The notes beneath the pieces were generated by a model that saw only the letters and a program-made list of their open reading frames with translations, did no database searches and was not told the DNA's origin. From Fagopyrum homotropicum (taxonomy: Eukaryota; Streptophyta; Magnoliopsida; Caryophyllales; Polygonaceae): a DNA stretch of 64,000 nt. Made by a program: the position numbers and the translations under genes. The DNA is taken from contig BSWB01000005.1 of assembly GCA_033239125.1 (NCBI GenBank), forward strand, positions 50,762,993 to 50,826,992, read 5' to 3'. Below are positions 53,631-64,000 of the stretch, one piece after another. Positions within the stretch are counted from its first letter, which is position 1. Every line of letters begins with the position of its first letter.

Positions 53631-55298
53631 ATCTTGTTGATTGTCATGAGTTATGAGATGTTGGAGGTCATGTGGGAACCTCATGAACCAGTAGAAGGTA
53701 CAAGATCCAAGCACATGGACGAAGAGGAAAGCACTCAGAAAATCGGCCTGTTCATCAACAAAATCGGCCGATTTTCCTGGGTAGCTGGTCCGATTTTTCC
53801 TCTGTAAAGGAAAGTGATGATCTCCAATCAAGCATGGGTAGAGCGGAAGTGGAACTTGGACGGCTTGCGGTGCCAAGCACGGGTTCCGACACCATAATGA
53901 ACATCAAAGAGCTCTTTACCATCCTTGATCGATCATCCACCATCATCATCCAATGTGACCCGAAATACCAAAGCATCACCAATTTTACATTGTGAGGACT
54001 CTCTTTCACTTCTTTATTTAGTTTCCACATTAGGGACAATGTGTTTCTAAGTATGGGGTGGGGTTTTCATGATCACTTGCATGATTAGCATCTAGGATAG
54101 TTTAATTTTGTCACATGTTGCATTATGTCTTGCATTGTACATACATATTTCGAAAATTCCAAAAAATCAGAAAATTTAAAAATAATTTTTAGTGCTTCTA
54201 AAGCTTGGGAATGACCCTTATGATGAAATTGTCTTGTGGATTGGCTATGGATGGCCTTGTGTGTTAAATTGATGATGCATATGTGGACTTGAAATACTTA
54301 TCTTAAATTCCATGAATGACTTGTGATTATGATGCTTGCCTTGATTTAATTGAGGATTGAAAGTCGAAATTGCATGCTAGTTCTTGCACATCACTTAGGA
54401 ATGAATAAGGCAATTCATCTTTATCTACTTCTCATCTTGATCATGTTGCTTGAGCACCTCAATTGATATAAATTGACCTCTTTTGACCCATCCGGGAATA
54501 GGAGCATGATAGTGTGTTGATGTGTGTGAAAAGCAAGTGTGGGGTGAAGTTGTTGATGAAAGAATGTTATGAATAAGAATGCTGAAATTGTTGTGAAAGT
54601 GTAGACAAAAACATTAGGTTTGGGGACGTTAGTTTAAATGACAAGTAACTCGGTACACTTCACATAATCGGGTGTTGGTGCCTTGCCAAAGTCAAATAAA
54701 CCGATAGTCCTAACGAGCTTTGGTATGTGTGCCCGGTGTGGATGCATCTCGAAAAATAGAAAAAGCCCGAGAATGGCTAATCACCAAGGTTTCGGCTTTT
54801 GTACACCAATGCCATTGTCTCAAAAATAAAAGAAAGAAAAGAAAATGAAGAAAAATATACACTTGAGGGAAGTTGATAAGAAAATTTGAAGTTGTGGTTG
54901 TTTAGTTCCTTTCCCGGATTAGCATCACAAAGCCTAGAAAATTCCCACCTAATCACTACGTTTCTTGGCCCTCTATTTCACAAGTCCTTATGACCTACTT
55001 GCATGTGTGTAAGACTAAGTGATTTAGATTGGATATGCTCATGATCATCTTGACTTCTTCATCTTGACACTTCATTGCATTCTATCAAGTTAAGTGTAAT
55101 TGTCTTTCCATGCTTTCATTTATTTGATACATAATTGCTTGTCCATTGCCATGAAACATGACTATGAAGGTGATCCAATATTAGAAGCACAACTCCAAAA
55201 GATTTTGCCATTTTTCTGCATACATAAATCATGTCATCTCTTAGTCTATAGTTGGGAATTTGCTCGGGGACAAGCAAACCTTAAGTATGGGGTATTTT
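53631..55298 (+). other. C 3' non-coding region
   Basis: It holds a fam3 module (53737-53800), an internal hairpin-polypurine module (54027-54059), the conserved block (54630-54815), and the terminal hairpin (55261-55276) with TAAGTATGGGGT (55282-55293) before the LTR. Unlike A, B and E there is no ORF-1 gene and no clear TATA box. Confidence 0.7.
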
Positions 55299-57123
55299 TG
55301 ATAACAAGATTTATGACTTAGGATTAGGTAATCATTTAGATAGATTTCTCACTCATTCATGCACGTTTTGGCATTGGTTCATGACGTCTTCGCTCAATTC
55401 ATGCACATTTCTAGAAAAGACGTCTACACTACCTTTTATCGGTTTTGTAGGTAATTCGGGGATCTATCGGACATTAATCGATACATTTGAGGGCCAAGCC
55501 TCATGATGGTACACATCCAAATCCTTGGAGGAGCATAATTTGAGCAACAAAGGACACAAAGATCACTAATGGTGCAAGCAATGGAGCAACTCATGGCTAG
55601 ACAATTATAGCACGTTTCTGCTGAAGAAAATCGGACCAAGTAGCAGCTAAATCGGCCGATTTTTGTCCACTGGGTCGATTTTTGAGGCTTTGACAGCTTA
55701 AGCCACGTGTCCCACGATCTCTTGTCCGTCCTTGCTCTTGGTGGAGAATATAAGTGGTCCCTCAGGTGGTTGCTGAGCATCTCTCCTCTCCCACACTCTC
55801 ATTGACAGCTCATTGAATTTTGGAGAAAGATTGGAGGAGAAGAAAAGCTCTCAAGGATTGAAGGAAGAAGAATAACACCATTCTAAGAGTTTAGAGGGAT
55901 TTTGAGTGATTTTGTAGTCTTGGATTGAAGAACTAATTGCAAGGATTGTTAAGAACGTTTTGAATCTTCATTTTAGAGTTTGTAAGTCTTGCTACAACTC
56001 GGATTTGGCTGAGATTTATTGATTTTGCTTACTCATCTTTCATTACTCATCTATGAACACCATGTATGCTTGTTTGATGATTTCGGATCTTGATATGCAT
56101 ATTATTGGCTAGTTTCTTGTGATTTTAGAGTGATGGATTGATGGTTATGGCTAGGGTGATGATAGGATGGGCTTATATGTCAGTTTAGGATGATTTATAT
56201 GCACGAAACACACAACAGAAGGAAAAATCGACCTGTTCATCAGATAAATCGGCCGATTTATCTGTAGAACAGCCCGATTTATTCTTCTGTTGCTCTTTAA
56301 ATGATAAATCTGCATGCTAGGGTGTTTGGTTGTTTAAATCCAAGTGTTTATTAAGCATAATTTAGCTTAGGATCACCTAATGCTACCAATCTAAGTGAGG
56401 GAAGAGATCTACCCGATGATTTCCGACCTTAGATACCTAAGATGATGAATGCTAGGTAGTAGTGAGCCTCATAAGCCTCTATTGGATCGAGTGTGCTAGG
56501 ATTATTGCTTGAGATTGCCCTATTCCGAGACTTACCCGGTAAGGAGAGGGTTACCCTTAAGTAGCATCTAGTTTGTGCGGAATTCCTTACTCTAACCCCT
56601 TGAGACCTACCCGGTAATAGGAGTTTGATGCGGGATTAGTGAAGTTAGAGACTTACCCGGTAATCGCTTCCATTAGAGAACATTCTTTCCCAAACACCGC
56701 AGCTTGTCCTTAGGATCCTTAGAACCTTGAGTCCAATGCCATAACCGGAAATCTTGACCTCTAGAATCTACTTTTCTCTCTTGATCATATACTTGTGCTT
56801 TGTGTTACTTACTCGTTTGCTAGCTTAATTTGTTAGTTGTTTTATTTCCTTGCTTGACTTGTGATCTTTGTTTGATCAACACAAAAACCAATAAAAACAT
56901 TGCGTTTTCCATTTTCTTTGTTCCTCATCTTATCTTAGCCTAGATTTACACTATCTTTGATCATTTCTTGACTCGATTTCACCTTAGTCTTTGTGTTCGA
57001 CCTCGGAATACTTACCTTTCTACAAACGTCCCGTACACTGCGGGTTCGCTAGAAGTTAGGATAAATATAACGAGTATAAATTTAAGACTTATTGCGTGCA
57101 CATCACACGATTCTAGCGTGACA
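55299..57123 (+). repeat. C 3' LTR (fam3)
   Basis: 1825 bp, nearly identical to 45716-47543, with the module at 55627-55690 and leader hairpin at 56225-56280. It is followed by TCATC and the B protease gene. Confidence 0.95.
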
Positions 57124-57128
57124 TCATC

Positions 57129-59420
57129 CTCCAACGGCTCTCCTTTCATTGCAACAAGCAATGCAAACTCCACTAGATCTCCACCAATGTTGAATTTCAA
57201 CTTGGCGTTCTTACAATCCACATTGCAACCCGAAGTTGCTAGAAATGGTCTCCCGAGAATGATAGGAACGGGATAATCTACGGGTATATCAAGTACAACA
57301 AAGTCTATAGGTAAATAGAAGTTACCTAACTTAACTGGAACGTCTTCCAAAATGCCCACCGGATGGGTAATAGAGCGGTCTGCCATGTATAACCTTATCT
57401 TCACCGGCTTGGGCTCTCCAAGTCCAATCTTCACACATAGCTCCAGCGGGATGATGCTCACACTGGCTCCTAGATCACATAACACCTCACAAGGGACATC
57501 CCCAACTTGAATTGGAATGCAAAATGAGCCGGGATCTCTTAACTTGGGTGACATCTTCTCCTTCATGATTTGAATGAGCTCCGAGGATTTAGATATTATC
57601 CTTACTTCTTCAAAATCTTCCAGCTTCCTCTTCCTTGATAGATTTTCTTTCAAGAACTTCCTATAGGCAGGCATCCCTAGAATGGCATCAAGGAAAGGGA
57701 TGTTAATATATAGTTTATTCATCAAGTCAAGGAACTTACCAAAGTGCTTGTCTAGAAGTGCTCTGACCCTTGATTGAGGGAATGGAAGTGGTGGTTTATA
57801 TGAAGGAGGTGGGACATAAACTTCAGATTTGTCCTTTGCTTTCTGGGACCCTACATCGGGTGGTACCTCGACCGAAGTGTTCCTCGTCTGCACCTGGACC
57901 GAGGTGTTCTTCGTCTACACTAGCTCGACCGAGGTACTGGATCTGCAGTTTTCAGTCCACTTCTCGTCGTTATTGCCAACTTTGTCCTTTGGGGTTGCTC
58001 TCTATCCTTGCTGGGAGCTTCCTTGGATCTCTTGGCACTTCATTCGCCTTATCAAAGAATTATTGCTCTAAGGCCTTTTGTGCCTTCGAAAATGAAGTCA
58101 TGGATGTCTCCATAGCGTTGAGCTTGATCAAGATGGCCTCCAGCATTGCATCTTTCTTCTCTGGCTGGGACGAACTTGATCCAGGCTCCTGGCTCTTCAA
58201 TGGAGTAGAAGAAGAAGAAGAGGGGTTACAAGAATTATTAGAATTCGAATTAGAATAAGGGTTACCCGAATTTTGATTAGATCTCCAACTGTTGATGTTG
58301 GAGCCTCTATTGTTGTTGTAATTGTTGTTCCTAGACCCTTGATTGTTGTTTCTCGATCCTTGATAGCCTCCTTCTTCCTTCTTTGTGTGAGCAACCAAAA
58401 GGTCCTTCAATTGCTTCACATCGTTCTTGAGGGAGATGAGTTGATTATCATTTGATGGAGCGTCCCAGAAATTAACTCTCTTAACTCCATTTTCGGCTCC
58501 TTGGTGGGAATACTTCTCCATGTGCAGAGCTTGCTTCTCAATGAACTCCCAAGCTTCGTCTATCGGCATGTCCATGAATGTGCCGGCGGAGAGTAGTTAA
58601 AGATTGAATTGAGTAGCTCCATCCAATCCCTTGAAGTATATTTCCAACAACTCTATCTTTGGAATCCAATGATGTGGGCAATCCAAAAGAACATCCTTGA
58701 ATCTCTCCCATGACTTGGACAAACTCTCCTTGTCCTTCATAATGAATGCATTAATCTTCCCTCTCATTTCAGCGGTCTTGGATGGGGCAAAGAACTTTGT
58801 TAAAAACTCCGTCGTCATCTCTTCCCAAGTATTGATCTTTCCGGGTGGAAGAGATTGATACCGAGTAAGCGCCCTATCCTTCAAAGAAAAGTAGAAAGGC
58901 CTTAGCTTGTAATTGCTGTTTTCCAGCCTTGAAGGTCTCAAGGTCTCCATAAAGATCTCATAGTTTTGCAAATGCTGATGCGAAGACTCCCTCTCTAAAC
59001 CTCCAAACTGGCATTGACTCCTGGACGCCTCACTTGCTGAGTAGGGTCCATCCTCTATCCTAGGGTTTGTGGAATTCCTACAAAAAGAACATCTCGGGCA
59101 GGCATCCGATGTGGATGTACCTCGGCCGCGGCAACTGGGACTGGGTCCTGCCTTGGTCGAGGGTCTGGTCGATGCAGAATCTGGGCTCGTAGGTCGTCCA
59201 TATATGCTTCAATCTCTGCAGTTCTGGTGCGAGTCAATTCTCTTTCTCGCTGCAATTCTTCCTTATTGAGGCGTAGCTGTTCCAGCGCCTCCTTCAATTC
59301 GGCCTCAAGATCGCGATTGTCTTGATTGGCCATCTTAGCTTCTTTCAAGCATCGTTTGTATGTCTTTTCTGGTTCGGGATCGTAAGGAACGATTTCCTTC
59401 CCAGCACGGGTTCTTTGCAT
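57129..59420 (-). pseudogene. gag: B Gag and protease, broken
   Basis: The ATG at 59420 gives MQRTR, then a coiled coil (to 59055) and a break. The Gag core (58971-58597: EFLTKFFAPSKTAEMR) ends in a stop. The Asn/Arg/Gly-rich part (58575-58060) ends in a stop. A Pro-rich segment and PFPQSRVR lead into protease CDLGASVSIIP (57893-57129), interrupted by C. Fam2 palindromes lie at 57860-57945, where they encode repeated NTSVxV peptides, and about 59110-59165. At least three stops or frameshifts are present. Confidence 0.85.
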
Positions 59421-59525
59421 AAACCTAAGAAAAATATCCTGCGAAAGTACTCAAGTAGAGTGGTTAGTAGCAACAAGGGCAATTGCCCCGAAAGATAACC
59501 GCAACCGGCTTGGTCTAGACCAAGT

Positions 59526-59542
59526 CCCCGGCAACGGAGCCA
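59526..59542 (-). other. tRNA-Asp-type primer site of B, one mismatch
   Basis: Minus strand TGGCTCCGTTGCCGGGG; A, C and E have TGGCGCC. It lies next to the LTR end at 59549. Confidence 0.85.
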
Positions 59543-59548
59543 AAAACT

Positions 59549-61313
59549 TGTTCGCTCCAAACGGTGTGTGCAAGCTTTAAATTTATATCCCAAGAAATAT
59601 GCTTAAAACAAGGATGCGAACCCGCAATGTACGGATCAAATATAGTAAAAAGCAAGAATTCCGGGGTGTTGATCTCAGGGACTTAGGTGAAACTAAGCAA
59701 GAATAGGTTGTCAATGCAACTAATAACCACAAAAGAGATTAAAGCAATCAAAAGATGATAATAAGGTCAAATAAGGGAAAAATGTGGATTCTAGAGATTA
59801 AAGCATCTAGTTGTGGTTCCAACTCAAGATCTCTAAAGATAACGCGGACAAAGCTAAGATTTTGCAAAGGGAAGGTGTTTCTAAAGTGGAATAGATTATC
59901 GGGTAAGTCTTACTACTCACTATCCCAGACCAAAGTTCCTATTACCGGGTAAATCTCAAGGTACTAAGGAAAGGAACTATAATCTCAAACCAACATGCAA
60001 CCTAAGGGAATAGGATCAACCTTTACCGGGTAAGTCTCAGGCTAACTCGCAAAGATGGGATGAAGGCACACTCAAACCCCAATAAAGGATAAACATGTAT
60101 TACCTATACTTATGATCTTCGGTAAACAAACTAAGGAATCACCGGGTAAGTCTCATCCTAGGCTTGTATTGAACCAGGAAAGGTGTAATAAGGATATGAT
60201 TAGGCAAACTAGAACACTTAACTCTCAGTTTTGGATCAGAAAAGCTCACCTCGGTAAGTCAAGTTCCACCCCGGCCGAGATGTTCATCGACTGAGCGAGG
60301 TACTCTAGGGTTAAGGCTAAAGACTCGAGCTTTCAGGGTCCTACTGGGATTAGGATCATTCTATCAATGACTTTCCCACAACTTTCAGCCAATCACCCTA
60401 GAATTGCACAAGAAATTTAGCCATTCATCATCATGATAGAAATAATCAAATATAAGAGAAAGAAATGAATATTTGAACACAAAAACCTTAAGAGCAAGAC
60501 TTCAATAACTGAATCAAATAATTCACAAATCAGCGTTCCTTAAATCACAAATCAAACAAGACAATAAACCAAAGGGAATCTAAGAAAGTCTTACAAACTC
60601 CCTCAAAAGCTATCTCAAAACTATGAATCTTCCTTCCTTCAATCTTCAAAGATTCCTTCAAACTTCCAGCAAATCTCCTAAGTGCTGTGTTGATCCAGAA
60701 AATCCGATGATCAAAGATCGGTGAATTGTGGAAAATTCAACCCTTTATATAGTAGAATTATCTTCCAAAGATAATAATATCTTAAAAAGATAATTTCCTA
60801 TAAAATATATTATATCTCTAAAATAGATCTCCCAAATATAAGATTTTCCTTCCAGAAATCTAGCCGAAAAATATAATACATCTCCTTTCCAAAAATAAAA
60901 AATCTCAGCCAAAAGATATGATCTCACCGGCGCCAGGGTATTCACCTCGGTCAGGACGCTCCTCAAGATCACCTCGGTCGAGGTGATACTGTAGCTGACC
61001 GAGGTGAGCTCAACTGAATGTGAAATCTCTCAAATCTGGTCCAAAGTAAATCTTCTTCATTAATTCCCTGCTTCCTGAGTTCTTCCTTGAGCTCCAGAAT
61101 GTAGCTCCTATGAATCCTTAGCTCCTAAGCTTCATTTCGATCCAAAACGTGCCATTTTACCTACGATTATAACGAAACTTGGTGTAGACCTCGATTTCCG
61201 TAAAGGTAAATGAAACAACAATATAATCACATAATATACATCCATACATGCAAATTATTGAAGATAAAACGTCCAAACAAGTCCCAAAATATAGACCATA
61301 ATACATGCTATCA
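59549..61313 (-). repeat. B 5' LTR (fam2)
   Basis: 1765 bp. Minus strand: start TGATAGCATG at 61313; fam2 module 61006-60943; TATATAAA at 60751-60744; leader hairpin about 60300-60249; ACCCGGTAA-type boxes between 60150 and 59890; GCGGGTTCGC-like box near 59620; end GGAGCGAACA at 59549. Confidence 0.9.
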
Positions 61314-61318
61314 AGGTT

Positions 61319-61627
61319 TGATAGGAAAAATAAACAGAACCCGAAAGGGGTCTGATGTTTTCAAAAGATTTTTGGTTTTAAGTGTGGTTTGGGTTAGAAT
61401 GTACGTGAAGTCACCAACTCTGCTATGGATCTCTGTAGTATAGATATGTAGATATATGTATTGTGAATTATCTTTGTATATGTGTTATGTATATATATAT
61501 ATATCTATACATATGGGCTAGCTAGAGCCTTATAAGTTAGGTGTGTATACCCCGGAGATGGCTCGGACTAGAGTTACTACTGTTGTAGGCCGGGGTAGAG
61601 GTAGACCACCCCTTCCTCCGGGTGTGG
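61319..61627 (+). pseudogene. D leader and start of gag
   Basis: It continues the leader from 25466 across B. An ATG at 61558 opens MARTRVTT followed by a GRGRGRPPLPP stretch, typical of the Arg/Gly-rich gag starts of plant Gypsy elements, and is cut after 70 bp by an LTR-D at 61628. 61440-61510 is an AT-rich simple-repeat leader. Confidence 0.55.
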
Positions 61628-64000
61628 TGTAATATCCGGAAAATTTTTATGCCGTTTAGTCCGAGTCAAGCCGGATTTCGATCCATTAACCTTTTACCAC
61701 TTAACCTATTGTGGCACACTAGAAAAAATGTTATCATTTTATGTAACCTAATTCACATAAAATGATAGGTTTTTCTACCAAATCTTAATGTAATTACTTA
61801 CATTTACACTTGTGAACAAAATCCACTCCTTCTATCTACAGCTGGCCCAAACCATGCTTTTACTCCTATTGGACCGGCCCAAGACAGATGAAGAGCTGTC
61901 TGCTGTTCTAATTTGTTTCCCTAGCCCAACAATTCATTCCTAAACCACTCCCATAACCTAATTAACTCCCCTAATGTAACTCCTAATTAATTACATCCTC
62001 TTAATCCTATCCCTATCTACCGTACTCAGCCTTAACCAAATCTACCATTCTTCAACCGGCGTTCACGCTTTAGCAGCACAGAAGTGAAGAGCTCCCCTCT
62101 GCATCCGCCGCTCTTTCGCCAACACCGAGTGTCGCAACCTCGAGCTTCTCCTCAAGACAGTAGCGCCGGCGCGCCGGTAAGATCTCGTCCCCCTCTCGAG
62201 TTGTCTCTATCACTTCTGCGCCACTGAACTTTAACCCTTCATCGAACACCAGGCCACTGTGAAGATCGAGCCTTCCATCCGGAATCGTAGACGTACAGAT
62301 CCCTACGACCTCGACTAAACAAACCGGGCTGAAGGGAAGGATCTCATGACCGCCAGCCAGAACCGCATCTCCGTCTTCGTCGCCAATACTGATCATCCCC
62401 GGTTTTCCTGTGTGGCGTCGTATCTCCTTCCTCGCTGCAGACAGGTAATCGTTTCTTCCGCTGCAATTCGTTGGAGTCGGGAGAGGGTCGAGTTTTATAG
62501 TTTTTCGATAGGAAGTTCAGACGTGAGTTGAGAGAGAGAACGTACCTTTGCTAACCGGGAGCATCATACTGGAGGATAGGTTAGATGTAGTGTAAAACGT
62601 GGTTGCCAGTAGAAGTGGATTTCAGAACTGAGTAGAATGCAGAACCGTCCTTTTAACCTTTCCTTCTTCCAGTTTTGCGTTGTGTAAGTTGTTGACTTTA
62701 AGGATTAATTTTAATGCTTTAGAATAAGCATCCACCGTTGAATATTTGATATGTTGTAGATAGATATATGTAGGTTACTGTGTTAAAATTTGGGGACGAA
62801 TTAACGGTTGGATTAGAAATTATAAGATCCCAAAGTAGAGCACTTGGGTTGTTTTTCTAGCAGAGAAAAATTGACTAAGTATAGGAATTCTAGATGTTAT
62901 ACCCAACTTTGGAGATTTATATAGGAGTTTTAGTTGAGTGTTTGTGTGAAGTCTTTGCTCCTTTGATTAGTATGCATATCATAGAGGATCTAGAGTTTTA
63001 TTTCGGAATTTGTATATTTTTTTATTTGAGCCTCATATCTTAAGTCAAAGTCGGACCTTAGCGACTCTTTTGAAAATCTAGAAATTTGGTTAACTTTTAT
63101 AAATCTTTAGCAAACTACCTATTGAGTAGTAGATGATGGAATTAGCTTCCAAAGGAGAATTTGGGAACTAGATTATAGACTTTTTTGGAGTTTTCGGGAT
63201 TAGGGGTAAAATAGTCATTTTACCTTAAGAGGGCCTTTTTAGTAAATTCTCTTCATGAGATTGTAGATCTTAGAAGTTTATAAGTTCTAAGAATATGGGA
63301 TGTAGTTTTGATCCATGTGCCTTGTATGACAGGCGCTTGATTTTCTACGGTTGCGGACCGAGTTGGGATTGAGAGAGTTGTGATTCGATTCAGGTAAGTC
63401 CTTGCGACTTACTTAGCTAGATTCTGGATGTTAGTTGAATGACAATAGTGGTGTATGTGTTGTGTGTTTATAATAATAACATTTTAGGACGACTGTTATT
63501 ATTATTATTTGTAAGGCCCAGGTGTATGTATAACGGGTCGTGACATTAATGTCCAGCCCTGACAGGATACTGAGAGGTTCTCTATGCCAAGACCATACAG
63601 GTACAAGGTGAGATACATCGGATCAGTTCTTGATGGTTACACGGGGGCGGAGGCAAGGTTTGGGAATCCTTCGTGTCACAACATAAGTATCATTAGTAAG
63701 AGTGTGTGACCTAAGTAAAGATAATAAATGGTTTGTTTGAAAGCATGATGAGTGTTTACTTTTGCTATGATGTGTGTGTGTATTGTTCTCATTTGTCTAA
63801 CGTTTAGATAGCTAGCTAATGGTTGTTCTGTTGTGTTGTTTAGAATCACCGCATGTTAGAACAACAGCTGAGTGATCCGGAAGTAGTGGTCATCCGGGTC
63901 TCCGTACTCCTTAGAGTGGGGTTGGGTGTTTGCTTTGTTGTTTATTTCTTCTAGTTAAGATAGTTAGACCATTTATGTTTATTAAGTACTTGGGATGTTA
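61628..64000 (+). repeat. LTR-D, 3' end outside window
   Basis: It begins TGTAATATCCGG like the solo LTR-D start at 12944. It has the U3 hairpin (61734-61767), a GC-rich stretch (62050-62500) with no supportable gene, and the donor-like hairpin (63394-63412). Its end should lie shortly beyond 64000. Whether it is D's own LTR after deletion or a separate insertion cannot be decided here. Confidence 0.75.

Larger units (their letters stand above)
45716..57123 (+). mobile_element. C: complete fam3 Athila-like element, TSD TCATC
   Basis: LTRs 45716-47543 and 55299-57123 with about 22 differences by eye (near 1.2%). TCATC flanks both sides (45711-45715, 57124-57128). Primer site, single Gag-Pol ORF and polypurine tract are intact. 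No ORF-1 gene is present. It is inserted in the protease region of B, opposite orientation. Confidence 0.95.
25467..61313 (-). mobile_element. B: fam2 Athila-like element, TSD AGGTT, with A and C nested inside
   Basis: TGTTCGC at 25467 and GCTATCA at 61313 bound the element, flanked by AGGTT (25462-25466, 61314-61318). In minus orientation: 5' LTR 61313-59549, primer site, gag, protease, [C], integrase, ORF-1, 3' region, 3' LTR (40409-40306, [A], 27049-25467). RT and RNase H are deleted and all genes carry stops, so it is non-autonomous. Its own length without A and C is about 11.2 kb. Confidence 0.92.
24148..61627 (+). mobile_element. D: Ty3/Gypsy-like element with iMet primer site, split by B, mostly deleted
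   Basis: LTR-D, primer site, leader and a gag start are visible: left part 24148-25466, right part 61319-61627, joined across B by the duplication AGGTT. After about 70 bp of gag the sequence meets another LTR-D. No pol remains. The superfamily is inferred from the Arg/Gly-rich gag start. Confidence 0.6.

Noticed and set aside
61470..61510. AT-rich simple repeat as a regulatory element
   Set aside because: A short TA microsatellite in a leader; nothing else supports a function.
62050..62530. GC-rich stretch with frames of 108 and 61 codons as a host gene
   Set aside because: It lies inside an LTR-D, shows no domain or intron structure, and the frames are short.

Overview
This is plant nuclear DNA made almost entirely of LTR retrotransposons. 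I recognise no host protein-coding gene, no rRNA or tRNA gene and no CRISPR array. The organism is a flowering plant, probably a eudicot, but the sequence does not let me name it. The evidence is Ty3/Gypsy elements of the Athila lineage with tRNA-Asp primer-binding sites, ATHILA ORF-1-type genes after pol, elements with tRNA-iMet primer sites, and a tRNA-derived SINE. I call the Athila-like families fam1 (elements A, E, scraps), fam2 (B, B-prime) and fam3 (C). LTR-D is an unrelated LTR family with long LTRs and an iMet primer site.

Layout. 1-1973: a short non-autonomous LTR element on the minus strand with one ORF. 1974-7182: LTR scraps and a decayed DUF4283/zinc-knuckle gene. 7183-16360: B-prime, a decayed minus-strand fam2 copy, split by a solo LTR-D (9355-12944, TSD ACAGT) that itself holds a SINE. 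16361-17042: an LTR scrap. 17043-23940: E, a fam1 non-autonomous element with an unusual 353-aa ORF, fused to a second post-pol segment with an ORF-1 pseudogene. 23941-24147: a gag scrap ending in a perfect inverted repeat. 24148-64000: a nest. An iMet-primed element (D) is split by B (minus, 25467-61313, TSD AGGTT). B is split twice: by A in its 3' LTR (27050-40300) and by C in its protease region (45716-57123, TSD TCATC). The window ends in another LTR-D.

Element status. C has an uninterrupted 1965-aa Gag-Pol, LTRs differing by only about 1%, and perfect target duplications; it is the one plausible autonomous element. A is nearly as young but broken at several points. B lacks reverse transcriptase and RNase H. 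E and the 1-1973 element never look autonomous.

Most striking pattern. Each Athila-like family repeats its own short palindrome: fam1 CCACGGCCGTGG, fam2 CACCTCGGTCGAGGTG, fam3 AAATCGGCCGATTT. All share a CGGYCG core with family-specific flanks. They occur as half-site, full palindrome, half-site modules at equivalent places: upstream of the LTR TATA box, in the transcribed 5' leader as a long covarying hairpin, inside the protease-RT linker of the ORF, and upstream of the ORF-1 gene, where fam1 and fam2 also have a TATA box. Other conserved non-coding parts are a covarying hairpin with a putative mini-intron after pol, a duplicated hairpin-plus-polypurine module, and a block in the 3' non-coding region.
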